Positions 52,678 to 60,842 of a DNA stretch of 64,000 nucleotides are shown here, in pieces. The DNA comes from Deltaproteobacteria bacterium (GTDB lineage Bacteria > Desulfobacterota > Binatia > HRBIN30 > CADEER01). How positions within the stretch are numbered: the stretch's first letter is position 1; the number at the start of each line of letters is the position of its first letter. Position numbers and translations under genes: made by a program. The stretch covers positions 62,001 through 126,000 of the forward strand of contig JAJCZJ010000094.1 in NCBI GenBank assembly GCA_029262455.1, given 5' to 3'. The notes below the pieces were generated by a model. The model searched no databases, was not told where the DNA came from, and saw nothing but the letters and a program-made list of their open reading frames with translations.

Positions 52678-53613
52678 TTAATCAATCGCGCTGAGCTTTT
52701 CTCTCGACAAGATCGAGTGCGCGGCGATGATTCTCCCGTCCCGTCCGATGTCACAACGCATGACTGCACGGGGAGCATAACCCTTTTTGCGCCCCTTAAA
52801 GTCGATAACGACTGCCGGCAAGCCGTTGATCTCTCGGAATGACACGGCTGAAATCTCCGCACCACTCTTGCGCGCCAGATTGAGATGGAACTTGAGAACT
52901 CGCTCGCGGCCGATGAGCGGAATCTTGGCAGCGAAGAACTCGTCGCCACCATCGCTGAGTGCAACGACATCGGGATCCAACAACTCTCGACACACCTCGG
53001 CGTCGTCTGCCATCAGCGCTTGGAACAGCTTTTCCAGCGCGTCTTTGGTCTTCTGAGCAAGCTCCGGCGTCGGCGTACGATTGCTACCGTCGTACGCTCG
53101 CATCGCCTTGCGAGCTCGATGGAGCGAGGTCTTGACGTTGGGTTCACTCAGATCGAGTACCTGTGCTGTTTCAGCAACCGTGTAGTCGAATACATCGCGC
53201 AACAGCAGCACCGCGCGTTGCTGCGGGGTCAGAGCTTCGAGCGCGACCAAAAATGCGTAGGACACGCTCTCCAATAGCTCGTACCTTCCAGCCGTCGGAT
53301 TCTCCCAACCGACCGGCCTTTCATAAGCAGGTGGCACCTGATCTCCATCGGTCGCGATCGGGGACGGCAACCAAGGCCCGGAGTATCGTCGCCGACGTCG
53401 CCGACGCAAGGCGTCGCGCGACAGATTCATCGCAACGGTCACCAGCCACGGCCGCCACGGCTCGTCACGGCGCGCCGGTGGTCTCTCGATCGCCCGCACG
53501 AAGGTGTCTTGCACCAAGTCATCCGCGTCCGCCGCAGAGCCGGTCATTCGGTAGCAGAGGCCCCAAAGCATCCCCCGGTCAGCGGCAAAGAGCGCCGCGT
53601 AGTCCGACTCCAT
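52678..53613 (-). CDS. ECF RNA polymerase sigma factor, ECF41-like, with C-terminal NTF2-like domain
   Basis: 311 residues. Region 2 (GLCYRMTGSAADADDLVQDTFVRAI) and region 4 (ALTPQQRAVLLLRDVFDYTVAETAQVLDLSEPNVKTSLHRAR) are clear. The linker has WLPSP (ECF41 has WLPEP), and the C-terminal SnoaL-like domain has DGGDEFF (ECF41 has DGGGK), the two contact motifs that keep the sigma factor inactive or active. No anti-sigma gene is seen, as expected for ECF41. The ATG shares a base with the stop of the FAD-oxidoreductase gene (TGATG), so both are made together. ECF41 targets are often oxidoreductases. Confidence 0.88.
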   Translation of the reverse strand: MESDYAALFAADRGMLWGLCYRMTGSAADADDLVQDTFVRAIERPPARRDEPWRPWLVTVAMNLSRDALRRRRRRRYSGPWLPSPIATDGDQVPPAYERPVGWENPTAGRYELLESVSYAFLVALEALTPQQRAVLLLRDVFDYTVAETAQVLDLSEPNVKTSLHRARKAMRAYDGSNRTPTPELAQKTKDALEKLFQALMADDAEVCRELLDPDVVALSDGGDEFFAAKIPLIGRERVLKFHLNLARKSGAEISAVSFREINGLPAVVIDFKGRKKGYAPRAVMRCDIGRDGRIIAAHSILSREKLSAID

Positions 53614-54929
53614 CAAGCTGCGGCCCGGTTGGCGCGGAAGCGCTCTCCAATGCGGGCCGCTACCGTCTCAGCACTGGCAAAACTCGCGTCAGCCAGCATT
53701 CCTTCGTCCCCAACCCAGTCTCCAACCAGGAAGAGCCCCTCTGCGCCCGATACCGTCGGGCTCGGCCGGCCCGAGGTTCCACCAGCAGTCGCTGCGACGA
53801 CGGTCGCAGCGACCGTCATGTCGGGAAGGAACCGTCGATGCTCGACGAATTCGCGCCAGCCCGGCTGAATCAAATCCATCAGCGCCTCGAGCTCGCGCTC
53901 AACGGCCGCCGCATCGTATTTTTCCCCAGCAGCCAGATACTTGGCGGCGTGCACCACCATCTTACCGTCCTCGGCCAGGCGAGCCACCGAGCTGTGGACC
54001 GACAAATACAGCGGCGCATCGATGCCCAGAGCAAACAAATTGCGCGACTTGGGCAGGGTCTTCAGCCCGATGTCGAGACACGCTGCGCGCACGGGGACGA
54101 AGTCTTTCGTCCATGCCAACAGCGTCTCAGCAGCCTGGCCTTGCAACACCGAGCCTGCCGCCGCCGGCGGCAACGCCAGGACGACGGCCGTCGCGGTGAT
54201 CGCGTCGCTATCGTGAACATCGATACGCCACGAACCATCCCCCGCAGCACTCACCGCACCGACCCGGACTCCACAACGGATTTCGCCACCGCCCTGGGAC
54301 GCCTTCTCGCAAAGTTGATCGACCATCGACTGCCAGCCACCGTCGAGGTACTTGACGTTGCCGTCGAGAGCCATCTGCAGCTGCCGCAACGCCGCGCCAG
54401 CACTGAGCAACTCTGGCGCGTTCGCATAGGTCGACAAGCGAATCAGGGCCCCGATCAACTCCGCGGCGACAGCGTCGCGAACGTTGCCCCGAAGCCAATC
54501 GGCCAACGTCATCGATTCAAAGTCAGACGCATCGACCCGCGGCAGCGTCGCCAACAAGCGCGCCGTCTCCAGCTTTCCCGCGACCCCAAGCAGATCGGTT
54601 GTCAGCAGCGAAATGAATCCGCCGGGCAGCGTATGCGTCTTGCCGGCGCGAACAGCGAAGCCACCGCTCGCACTGGGCACGCCGCCCGGCACATTGACGC
54701 CGAGCTTGTCGAGCACGCGCATGCCCGCGCCGGTGCGGTAGAGGGCGTGCGGACCCAGATTGAATTGATACCCCGCCTCGCTCTGCGTGCCGCCGCGGCC
54801 ACCGAAGCGGGGCGACTTTTCGAGGACCACAACGCTCCGACCCGCCTCGTTCAAGAGGGCTGCGGTCGCCAACCCCCCAATGCCACCTCCAACGATCGCA
54901 ATGTCTACCTGCGCTTGTGTTCTCTTCAT
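53613..54929 (-). CDS. FAD-dependent oxidoreductase (amine oxidase / phytoene desaturase-like)
   Basis: 438 residues. The dinucleotide-binding fold starts at VDIAIVGGGIGGLATAALL, then VVVLEKSPRFGGRGGTQSEAGYQFNLGPHALY, typical of NAD(P)/FAD-dependent carotenoid or amine oxidoreductases. A C-terminal FAD-binding block (GLFLVGDWVGDEGMLADASFASAE) closes the fold. Substrate unknown. ATG 54929 is preceded by GGTAGG. It precedes the ECF41-like sigma gene and overlaps it by one base, so it is both a partner and a probable target of that sigma factor. Confidence 0.87.
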   Translation of the reverse strand: MKRTQAQVDIAIVGGGIGGLATAALLNEAGRSVVVLEKSPRFGGRGGTQSEAGYQFNLGPHALYRTGAGMRVLDKLGVNVPGGVPSASGGFAVRAGKTHTLPGGFISLLTTDLLGVAGKLETARLLATLPRVDASDFESMTLADWLRGNVRDAVAAELIGALIRLSTYANAPELLSAGAALRQLQMALDGNVKYLDGGWQSMVDQLCEKASQGGGEIRCGVRVGAVSAAGDGSWRIDVHDSDAITATAVVLALPPAAAGSVLQGQAAETLLAWTKDFVPVRAACLDIGLKTLPKSRNLFALGIDAPLYLSVHSSVARLAEDGKMVVHAAKYLAAGEKYDAAAVERELEALMDLIQPGWREFVEHRRFLPDMTVAATVVAATAGGTSGRPSPTVSGAEGLFLVGDWVGDEGMLADASFASAETVAARIGERFRANRAAA

Positions 54930-55085
54930 CCTACCATTCTCCCGTCTTTGGCAGTGTACACGTCTCAGCAAACCATAAGGTTACATCGAATTCAGTCTGC
55001 AGCGGATCCAACCACAGCCGACGATCGTTCCCCAGGCTGCATCGAGGGCTTTCGCGGACACCCCACAGGAGCTAAGACAGCCTTC

Positions 55086-55823
55086 TTGGATCTCTACGAC
55101 GCAGCGATTCTGATCGGCGGCGGACTTTTCGCCGGAATCTTCAACACGCTAGCAGGCGGGGGCTCCCTCGTCTCAGTGCCTCTCCTCGTCCTGATCGGAC
55201 TGCCCGGCACCGTCGCCAACGGCACCAACCGGGTTGGCATCTTCGCCCAGAGTGCCGCGGCCGCATGGCGCTTTCGTGCCGACGGTGTTTCCGGCGTACG
55301 GCAGGGACTGCGATTGCTGGTGCCGATCGCTCTCGGCGCGGCCATCGGCGCCAGCCTCATTTCGCAAGTGGCGGACGACACCTTCGAGTGGCTATTCGGC
55401 CTCGTAATGATCGCGCTCCTGCCCCCGATCCTGCTGCGCCCAAAGCCGGCTACCGTCGGCGAAACACACTGGTCGCCGACAACGACATTCGCCGTATTCT
55501 TCGCGATCGGAGTGTACGGCGGAGCGTTCCAAGCTGGCGTCGGGATCGCCCTGGTACTGGCGCTCGCGCACAGCGGCTACGATCTCGTCAAAGCCAACAG
55601 CATCAAGGTCGTCGTCAACGCGATCCTGACCGCGGCCGCCGTACCTGTATTCCTCGCACAGGGGCAGATCGAGTGGCTCCCAGCCCTGGCACTCGCCATC
55701 GGGTTCGCCGGCGGCGGCACCATCGGCGCCCGCCTCGCCGTGCGCGGCGGCGAAAAGATCGTCCGCCCCGTCCTGGTCATATCAGTGCTAGCGCTCGCCG
55801 GTCGCATGCTCGGGATCTACTGA
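55086..55823 (+). CDS. Sulfite exporter TauE/SafE family permease
   Basis: 245 residues with seven or eight membrane segments. Family patterns are GGGLFAGIFNTLAGGGSLVSVPLLVLIGLP, ANGTNRVGIF and a second half GVYGGAFQAGVGIALVLAL...KVVVNAILT. These permeases export organic sulfur compounds or sulfite. The only in-frame start near the first helix is a TTG at 55086, with AGGAG 14 bases upstream, further than usual. The frame stays open far upstream, but that part is antisense to other genes and is not coding. Confidence 0.85.
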   Translation: MDLYDAAILIGGGLFAGIFNTLAGGGSLVSVPLLVLIGLPGTVANGTNRVGIFAQSAAAAWRFRADGVSGVRQGLRLLVPIALGAAIGASLISQVADDTFEWLFGLVMIALLPPILLRPKPATVGETHWSPTTTFAVFFAIGVYGGAFQAGVGIALVLALAHSGYDLVKANSIKVVVNAILTAAAVPVFLAQGQIEWLPALALAIGFAGGGTIGARLAVRGGEKIVRPVLVISVLALAGRMLGIY

Positions 55824-55990
55824 AGCAGGTGGGTACGCAACCCTGGTGAACCAAACCCTCCGGGTAGTGATCCGCTACGCGGCTCGGACGGAGCCTCGCC
55901 CTCCATTTTTCTCGACACAATCCACCAACATCAACAACGAGCGGAGCGAGCACCACCCTCAGCCTTAGCCTCGAGCCCAGCGTTAGCAGT

Positions 55991-56143
55991 CCGTTGAAAA
56001 ACAGGCGCCGTAGCGAGGGTGAGGGATTTTTCGCCAATTCGAGGCGCCGAACCGGAGGCAAATCGCTTGATTTTGTTGAGGATTCGGCAACGTAGAAGTG
56101 GCGGAAAAGCGCCACCCGCAGTAGGTGTCCTGTTTTTCAACGG
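55991..56143. repeat. MITE-like element, copy 2 (153 bp)
   Basis: Same 15-base ends as the element at 33309 (CCGTTGAAAAACAGG ... CCTGTTTTTCAACGG) with related interior: CGAACCGG, GTTGAGGATTCG, GTGTCCTG. It is 31 bases shorter than copy 1. The rest of 55824-56261 has no gene, apart from a possible decayed CATCTGCGG repeat near 56206. Confidence 0.75.
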
Positions 56144-56261
56144 GCTGTTGGCCTTTCTTCTCGATTAGCGTTCACCAGCGGTTTGGTTCCGGCCATCGAC
56201 CGTATCTGTGGACATCTGCGGACCAACCACAAGGCGCTGCCAGGCGCCTCATGTCCTCGGC

Positions 56262-57350
56262 TCAGTAAACAATGACGCTGCGATTCACCTCACCAGCCTT
56301 CATTGCGTCGAATGCCGCGTTGATGTCGTCGAGCTTGATCGTTCTAGAAATCAACTCGTCGATCTTCAGACGGTGGTTCATATACAGGTCGATCATCCGC
56401 GGCATGTCGCGCTCGAGGTTGGCCGAACCGTAGAGCGAACCGATCAAAGACTTCTCTTCCAACGGCAAGGACATCCCCGGCACTGTTACCTGCTGGTCAA
56501 AGCCGGGCACTCCGACAACAACCGCAGAACCACCGCGTTTCACCGAGTTGAAGGCTTGCGTAATCACCGCCGGCACGCCGATCACTTCGAACGCGTAATC
56601 CACACCGAGCCCACCGGTTGCTTCACGGATCGCCTGGGTTGCATCGACATTCTTGCCGTTGATCGTGTGCGTCGCGCCAAACACCTTGGCCTGCTCGAGC
56701 TTGGAGTCGAGCAAATCGACGGCGATGATCGTCGTTGCCCCAGTCAATGCCGCGCCTTGGATGACATTGAGCCCGACGCCACCACAACCAAACACGGCGA
56801 CGGTTTGCCCCGGTTCGATCTTCACGGTGTTGATGGCTGCCCCCACACCCGTCATGACGCCACAGCCGACCAAGCAGGCACGATCGAGTGGGATATCGTC
56901 ACGAATCTTGATTGCCGCCGTCTCGCGCACCACCGTCTTCTCGGCGAAACAGCCAACGCCCGCCATCTTGCCAATGCCGACCCCGTCCTTTTCGAAGACG
57001 TTGTCAGCGCCGGTCATCGCCATTTCGAACCCGGTCGGACAGAGATGATTCTTCCCCGACTTGCAGTAGTGGCACTTGCCGCAGTTCTGCACCCAAGCCA
57101 AGAGCACGTGATCACCCGGCGCGAGATTCTTCACAGCGCTGCCGACCTCCTCGACGATACCGGCTCCTTCGTGCCCCAGCACCGCCGGCGGTGGCACCGG
57201 GATCTTACCCTCGATGACCGACAGGTCGGAGTGACAAACGCCAGCCGCCGTGACCTTGACCAGCACCTCGTCTTCACGAGGTGCTTTCAACTCAACTTCT
57301 TCTATCGACAGCGGCTCGTTAAAAGCGCGCATCACAGCAGCTTTGACCAT
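56262..57350 (-). CDS. Zinc-dependent alcohol dehydrogenase (medium-chain, class III-like)
   Basis: 362 residues. Catalytic zinc ligands appear in GVCHSDLSV and GHEGAGIVEEVGSAV; the structural zinc site is CGKCHYCKSGKNHLC. The NAD-binding motif is GCGGVGLNVIQGAALTGA, with VDLLDSK after it (an Asp indicating NAD preference). Length and order fit the glutathione-independent formaldehyde or alcohol dehydrogenase group. ATG 57350 follows AGGAGG five bases upstream. The longer frame to 57563 runs into the divergent gene region and has no similarity. Confidence 0.93.
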   Translation of the reverse strand: MVKAAVMRAFNEPLSIEEVELKAPREDEVLVKVTAAGVCHSDLSVIEGKIPVPPPAVLGHEGAGIVEEVGSAVKNLAPGDHVLLAWVQNCGKCHYCKSGKNHLCPTGFEMAMTGADNVFEKDGVGIGKMAGVGCFAEKTVVRETAAIKIRDDIPLDRACLVGCGVMTGVGAAINTVKIEPGQTVAVFGCGGVGLNVIQGAALTGATTIIAVDLLDSKLEQAKVFGATHTINGKNVDATQAIREATGGLGVDYAFEVIGVPAVITQAFNSVKRGGSAVVVGVPGFDQQVTVPGMSLPLEEKSLIGSLYGSANLERDMPRMIDLYMNHRLKIDELISRTIKLDDINAAFDAMKAGEVNRSVIVY

Positions 57351-57489
57351 CGTTTCCTCCTGCTCTCTAGTCGTGAACCACTCGTCGTACGACGAACCCC
57401 CTCGACCGGTCAATCCACAATGGCCAAGCATCACACAAATGTTTCGGGCCCGAATTGAACCACCCAACCCAGCATGGTCTTGTAGTGGG

Positions 57490-58257
57490 ATGGCACTGAC
57501 TTTCGACCTGACACTGGCTGCAAAGAAACTCCTAGCCGCGACTGCCCTCGGCTCCGTCACCATCCTCGCCTCTTGCGCCTACGCAGAGAAGGATGGGCAA
57601 CACCAGTATGAAGCCGGCCGCGCGACCAGTCATCGCTCGTTTGCCGATGTCGCCAAGTGGAGCAGCGTGTTCGACGACCCCAAACGCGCGGAATGGCAGA
57701 AGCCCGCAGAGATGGTTGCGGCTCTCAACTTGAAACGCGGGCAAACTGTTGCCGACTTGGGGGCCGGAACCGGCTACTTCCTACGCCACCTCTGCAATGC
57801 GATCGGCGACCACGGCACCGTGTTCGCCGTCGACGTCGAGGCGTCTCTCGTCGCGCACCTCCGAACCCGTGCCGATCAGGAAGAGCTCGAACAGGTCGTC
57901 CCCGTCCTCGCCTCGTTCGATCGGCCACGACTGCCACCCGGACGGACCGATCTGGTACTCATCGTCGATACCTTCCACCATCTCGACCACCGCCCGCACT
58001 ATCTCGAAAAACTCAAACAGGCGCTCACCCCACTGGGGCGGGTCGCGATCGTAGACTGGCTCAAAAAGCCACTTCCAGAAGGGCCGCCACCCGATCACAA
58101 GATCGAACGCTCCAAAGTCGTCACCGAGATGACGGCGGCTGGATTCGAGCTCGTCGACAGCCCTGATATCCTGCCCTACCAGTACTTTCTGATTTTCAGG
58201 AAAGCAGAAGCACGCACTTGGGGCGCCACCGGCGGCGGCCTCCAAGGTCAACACTAG
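57490..58257 (+). CDS. SAM-dependent methyltransferase with signal peptide or lipobox
   Basis: 255 residues. The first 35 look like a signal sequence (LLAATALGSVTILASCAYA, with LASC as a possible lipobox). A class I methyltransferase follows: VADLGAGTGYFLRHLC (motif I), VFAVDVEASLVAHLR, LVLIVDTFHHLDHRPHYLEKLKQAL and GRVAIVDWLKKPL. SAM is not known in the periplasm, so an exported methyltransferase is odd; COG4798-like proteins share this. A shorter internal start could give a cytoplasmic form. It is followed after 15 bases by the HAD gene. Confidence 0.82.
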   Translation: MALTFDLTLAAKKLLAATALGSVTILASCAYAEKDGQHQYEAGRATSHRSFADVAKWSSVFDDPKRAEWQKPAEMVAALNLKRGQTVADLGAGTGYFLRHLCNAIGDHGTVFAVDVEASLVAHLRTRADQEELEQVVPVLASFDRPRLPPGRTDLVLIVDTFHHLDHRPHYLEKLKQALTPLGRVAIVDWLKKPLPEGPPPDHKIERSKVVTEMTAAGFELVDSPDILPYQYFLIFRKAEARTWGATGGGLQGQH

Positions 58258-58272
58258 AAGGGTCAACACGAA

Positions 58273-58908
58273 GTGCAGCCCACGGAATCTGAAATCGAGC
58301 TCGTCATTCTCGACTGCGACGGCGTCCTCTTCGACTCGCGCCCGGCGAACGTCGCATTTCACAACGCGGTCATGAAGGAGCTGGGGCAGGCTCCACTCGA
58401 CACCGCCGGCGAAGATCTCGGCCACTACATGGCGGCCGGACAACTCTACGACCACTTGTTCGGTACGAGCACCGAACTCCGGCTCGAGGCAAAACGCGTC
58501 GCCCGGGCGATGGACTATGGACCGTTCTACGAGTTCATGAAGCCAGTACCAGCCCTCATCGAGACGCTCGAGACACTCGTCCTCAGCCACAAACTGGCGA
58601 TGGCATCGAACCGCTCCCGCACCGCACACGGCGTTGCCGAACGCTTCGACCTCCAACGCTACTTCAGCCTCGTTGTCGGCACACGCGAAGTCGAAAGGCC
58701 CAAGCCGGCGCCCGACATGCTCGAGCTTTGCATGCAGAAGGTCGGTGTCTCCAAGCAAGCAACGGTGTTCGTCGGCGATGCCATCACCGACCGCGATGCC
58801 GCTGACGCAGCCGGCATCGACTTTATCGGTGTCGGCCCAGCCGCTTCGGTCGCGGACCCCATCAGCGAATTGCGCGAACTACCGGCAAGGCTGGCGGCCG
58901 ACCGCTAA
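58273..58908 (+). CDS. HAD family hydrolase (phosphoglycolate phosphatase-like)
   Basis: 211 residues, GTG start. Motif I is ILDCDGVLFDS, motif II is in LAMASNRS, the motif III Lys lies in REVERPKPAPDML, and motif IV is VFVGDAITDRDAADAAGI. The cap domain is a small helical C1 type. Likely a phosphatase acting on a small phosphorylated metabolite; its substrate cannot be assigned. It lies 15 bases after the methyltransferase gene and probably shares its transcript. Confidence 0.88.
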   Translation: MQPTESEIELVILDCDGVLFDSRPANVAFHNAVMKELGQAPLDTAGEDLGHYMAAGQLYDHLFGTSTELRLEAKRVARAMDYGPFYEFMKPVPALIETLETLVLSHKLAMASNRSRTAHGVAERFDLQRYFSLVVGTREVERPKPAPDMLELCMQKVGVSKQATVFVGDAITDRDAADAAGIDFIGVGPAASVADPISELRELPARLAADR

Positions 58909-58924
58909 AGCCGAAGCCCGCGCT

Positions 58925-59725
58925 TTACACCCATAGGTCGTCGAAACGCTGCATTACGCGTGGGATCACACTCTCGTAGCCTTCGCCTTCGATCTTAGGC
59001 CCGACCAACTCGATATCGTACCAACCACGAAATCCAGACTCGGCAAGGGCACGGCAGATCCGTCGCAATGGCACGTCGCCATCCCCGATCACCACACGAT
59101 CCGACACACAGTTCGTGCCGAGCTTGACGTCACTGATCTGCACCAGCGCGATCTGCTCGGTGCGGTACCGGATGTTCTTGTAAAGGCGACGCTCTCCCCA
59201 CGCCTCGTGGGTTTCGAGCACTACACCAAGCGACGGGGAACGAATCTCGCTGACAAAATCGAGAGCCTCGTCGAAAGTGCGCAGGAACGAGAGCTCTGCC
59301 TGCAAGGGATTGGCTGTCTCGACGGCCAAGCGAACCCGCGAAGCCTGCGCCGCCGGTAGTAACTTTTCCAGCAGCATTCGTGCGCGCTGCGCAGACTCTT
59401 CCCACGACAGCTGCACAGCATTGCCGGGCATAATCATCAAACAATCGGCGCCAATCTCCGAGGCAAGCTCAATGTGACGCCGCGTGCGCTCAAGCGCTTC
59501 GGCCTCGCCCTGTACGTCTCCGAGCGGGAATGCGCCCGATGAGGTCAAGCACGAGACTCGCAGGCCACTGTCGCGCAACAACAGAACAGCTCGCCCAAAG
59601 CCGCACTCTTCGAGTTTGGCCACAGAAACGCCAACGCAGGTTACCCCAACGCCGACGTAGTACTCGAGGTCGCGCTCGAAGGACCATCGGATGGTCGAGA
59701 TTTGATTGACCGAGAACCGTCGCAC
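58925..59725 (-). CDS. Sugar phosphate isomerase/epimerase family (AP endonuclease 2-like TIM barrel)
   Basis: 266 residues, GTG start. Xylose-isomerase-like TIM barrel: SVNQISTIRWSFERDLEYY at the front, RLAVETANPLQ with the metal-binding Glu, SLGVVLETHEAW with its acidic and His ligands, VQISDVKLGT and GWYDIELVGPKIEG. Members isomerise or dehydrate sugar derivatives such as inosose. No inositol pathway genes are nearby. It is convergent with the HAD gene, 16 bases away. Confidence 0.87.
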   Translation of the reverse strand: MRRFSVNQISTIRWSFERDLEYYVGVGVTCVGVSVAKLEECGFGRAVLLLRDSGLRVSCLTSSGAFPLGDVQGEAEALERTRRHIELASEIGADCLMIMPGNAVQLSWEESAQRARMLLEKLLPAAQASRVRLAVETANPLQAELSFLRTFDEALDFVSEIRSPSLGVVLETHEAWGERRLYKNIRYRTEQIALVQISDVKLGTNCVSDRVVIGDGDVPLRRICRALAESGFRGWYDIELVGPKIEGEGYESVIPRVMQRFDDLWV

Positions 59726-59842
59726 CTGGACGCGACTAACACGCTCGAGGGGTGGGCTGCTAGTCCGAGATCAAGATCCACGACTCAAATCCGGACATCG
59801 AGCCGGTGCGGGTTCTGAGCTTTCATCGCCGATCAACGCGAC

Positions 59843-59875
59843 AGGGGACCGCCCCGTTCGACGAGACGGTCCCCT
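59843..59875. terminator. GC hairpin between divergent and EF-hand genes, possible terminator
   Basis: AGGGGACCG and CGGTCCCCT form a perfect 9-base stem around a 15-base loop, 44 bases past the stop of the minus-strand gene at 59919. No T-run follows, so a terminator role is uncertain. Confidence 0.4.
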
Positions 59876-59918
59876 GAGATTGAAAATATCCTAACCGTGC
59901 GGCCAGGCTAGTCGAGTC

Positions 59919-60701
59919 CTAGTTGCCGCACGGCGTCGTTCCACATGCGGCTGACCAGAACCGGAGTAGGATCGTCAGATCCGCCCGATTCACGGTCCCG
60001 TCACTGTTCAGATCGCCGATACAGTCGCCGCTCTCACACGGTCCCCAATTCGACAACAGCAAGAGCAAGTCCGCGGTGTTGACGATGCCGTCGCCGTTTA
60101 GATCGGGACAACAAGGTCCCCATCGACGCAGCAAACGCGCCAAATCTTGCTCGTCGACCACACCATCGCTGTTTAGATCCTCCGGACAATCCGAATCACA
60201 CTGTCCCCAAGCCGCCAATAGCTGCGACAGATCCTGAAAGTTGACGACACTGTCGGCATTGAAGTCGCCAGGGCAACACGGTCCCCAGTTCGAGATCAAG
60301 GCATCGAGGTCGAGCCGATCGACGACGCCATCTCCGTTGAAGTCGGCCGGGCAATCCTCGCCTTCGCAAGGTCCCCAACTGGACAACAACACGACGAGGT
60401 CAGAGACCCCGACACTTCCGTTACCCTCGAGATCCCACGGACAGCATTTCGCGACACACCCCGCCGCACGCAAGCGGCGCATCTCGGTGCGCTCGTCCGT
60501 ACCGATCAGTCCACGGCGGTCGCGCCGGTTCCTGACTCCGTCGATCTCGTTCGCATCCTTTACAGGCGGCAGCACCTCTTTGACTTGTGCAGCATTGTCG
60601 CGCACGGCCGCTGCATCGTCACTCGCAGCCACCACCGGACCACTCCAAACCGCTGTCGCAACGACGGCGGCCAACAACACCCTCTTCCAAATCCTCACCA
60701 T
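59919..60701 (-). CDS. Exported protein with six tandem EF-hand (dockerin-type I-like) repeats
   Basis: 260 residues. After a signal peptide (VLLAAVVATAVWSGPVVAA) and an 55-residue charged stretch, six repeats of about 27 residues follow, each with D-x-N-x-D-G-x-V-x-x-x-D-L and ending W-G-P-C or similar: DLEGNGSVGVSDL, DFNGDGVVDRLDL, DFNADSVVNFQDL, DLNSDGVVDEQDL, DLNGDGIVNTADL, DLNSDGTVNRADL. Each loop has the residues for Ca2+ binding. No catalytic domain is present, so it may bind calcium or act as a scaffold. This repeat type differs from the two-EF-hand modules elsewhere here. Confidence 0.82.
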   Translation of the reverse strand: MVRIWKRVLLAAVVATAVWSGPVVAASDDAAAVRDNAAQVKEVLPPVKDANEIDGVRNRRDRRGLIGTDERTEMRRLRAAGCVAKCCPWDLEGNGSVGVSDLVVLLSSWGPCEGEDCPADFNGDGVVDRLDLDALISNWGPCCPGDFNADSVVNFQDLSQLLAAWGQCDSDCPEDLNSDGVVDEQDLARLLRRWGPCCPDLNGDGIVNTADLLLLLSNWGPCESGDCIGDLNSDGTVNRADLTILLRFWSAACGTTPCGN

Positions 60702-60842
60702 GCAACATCTCCTTTCGAGTCAAGGTTCGTTTGACACCCCTACTCGTTCGGATGTGAGGAAGATCCGTGCCAGGACGAAAACTCTCGTACGGCATGTCTA
60801 CTACAATCGACACGCGCTCGTTGTTTCGCGGTCGATCGCGAA

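Noticed and set aside
53163-55085. Open frame of 886 codons leading into the TauE-type gene
   Set aside because: The upstream 640 codons are antisense to the FAD oxidoreductase and ECF genes. This is a high-GC shadow, not a fusion.
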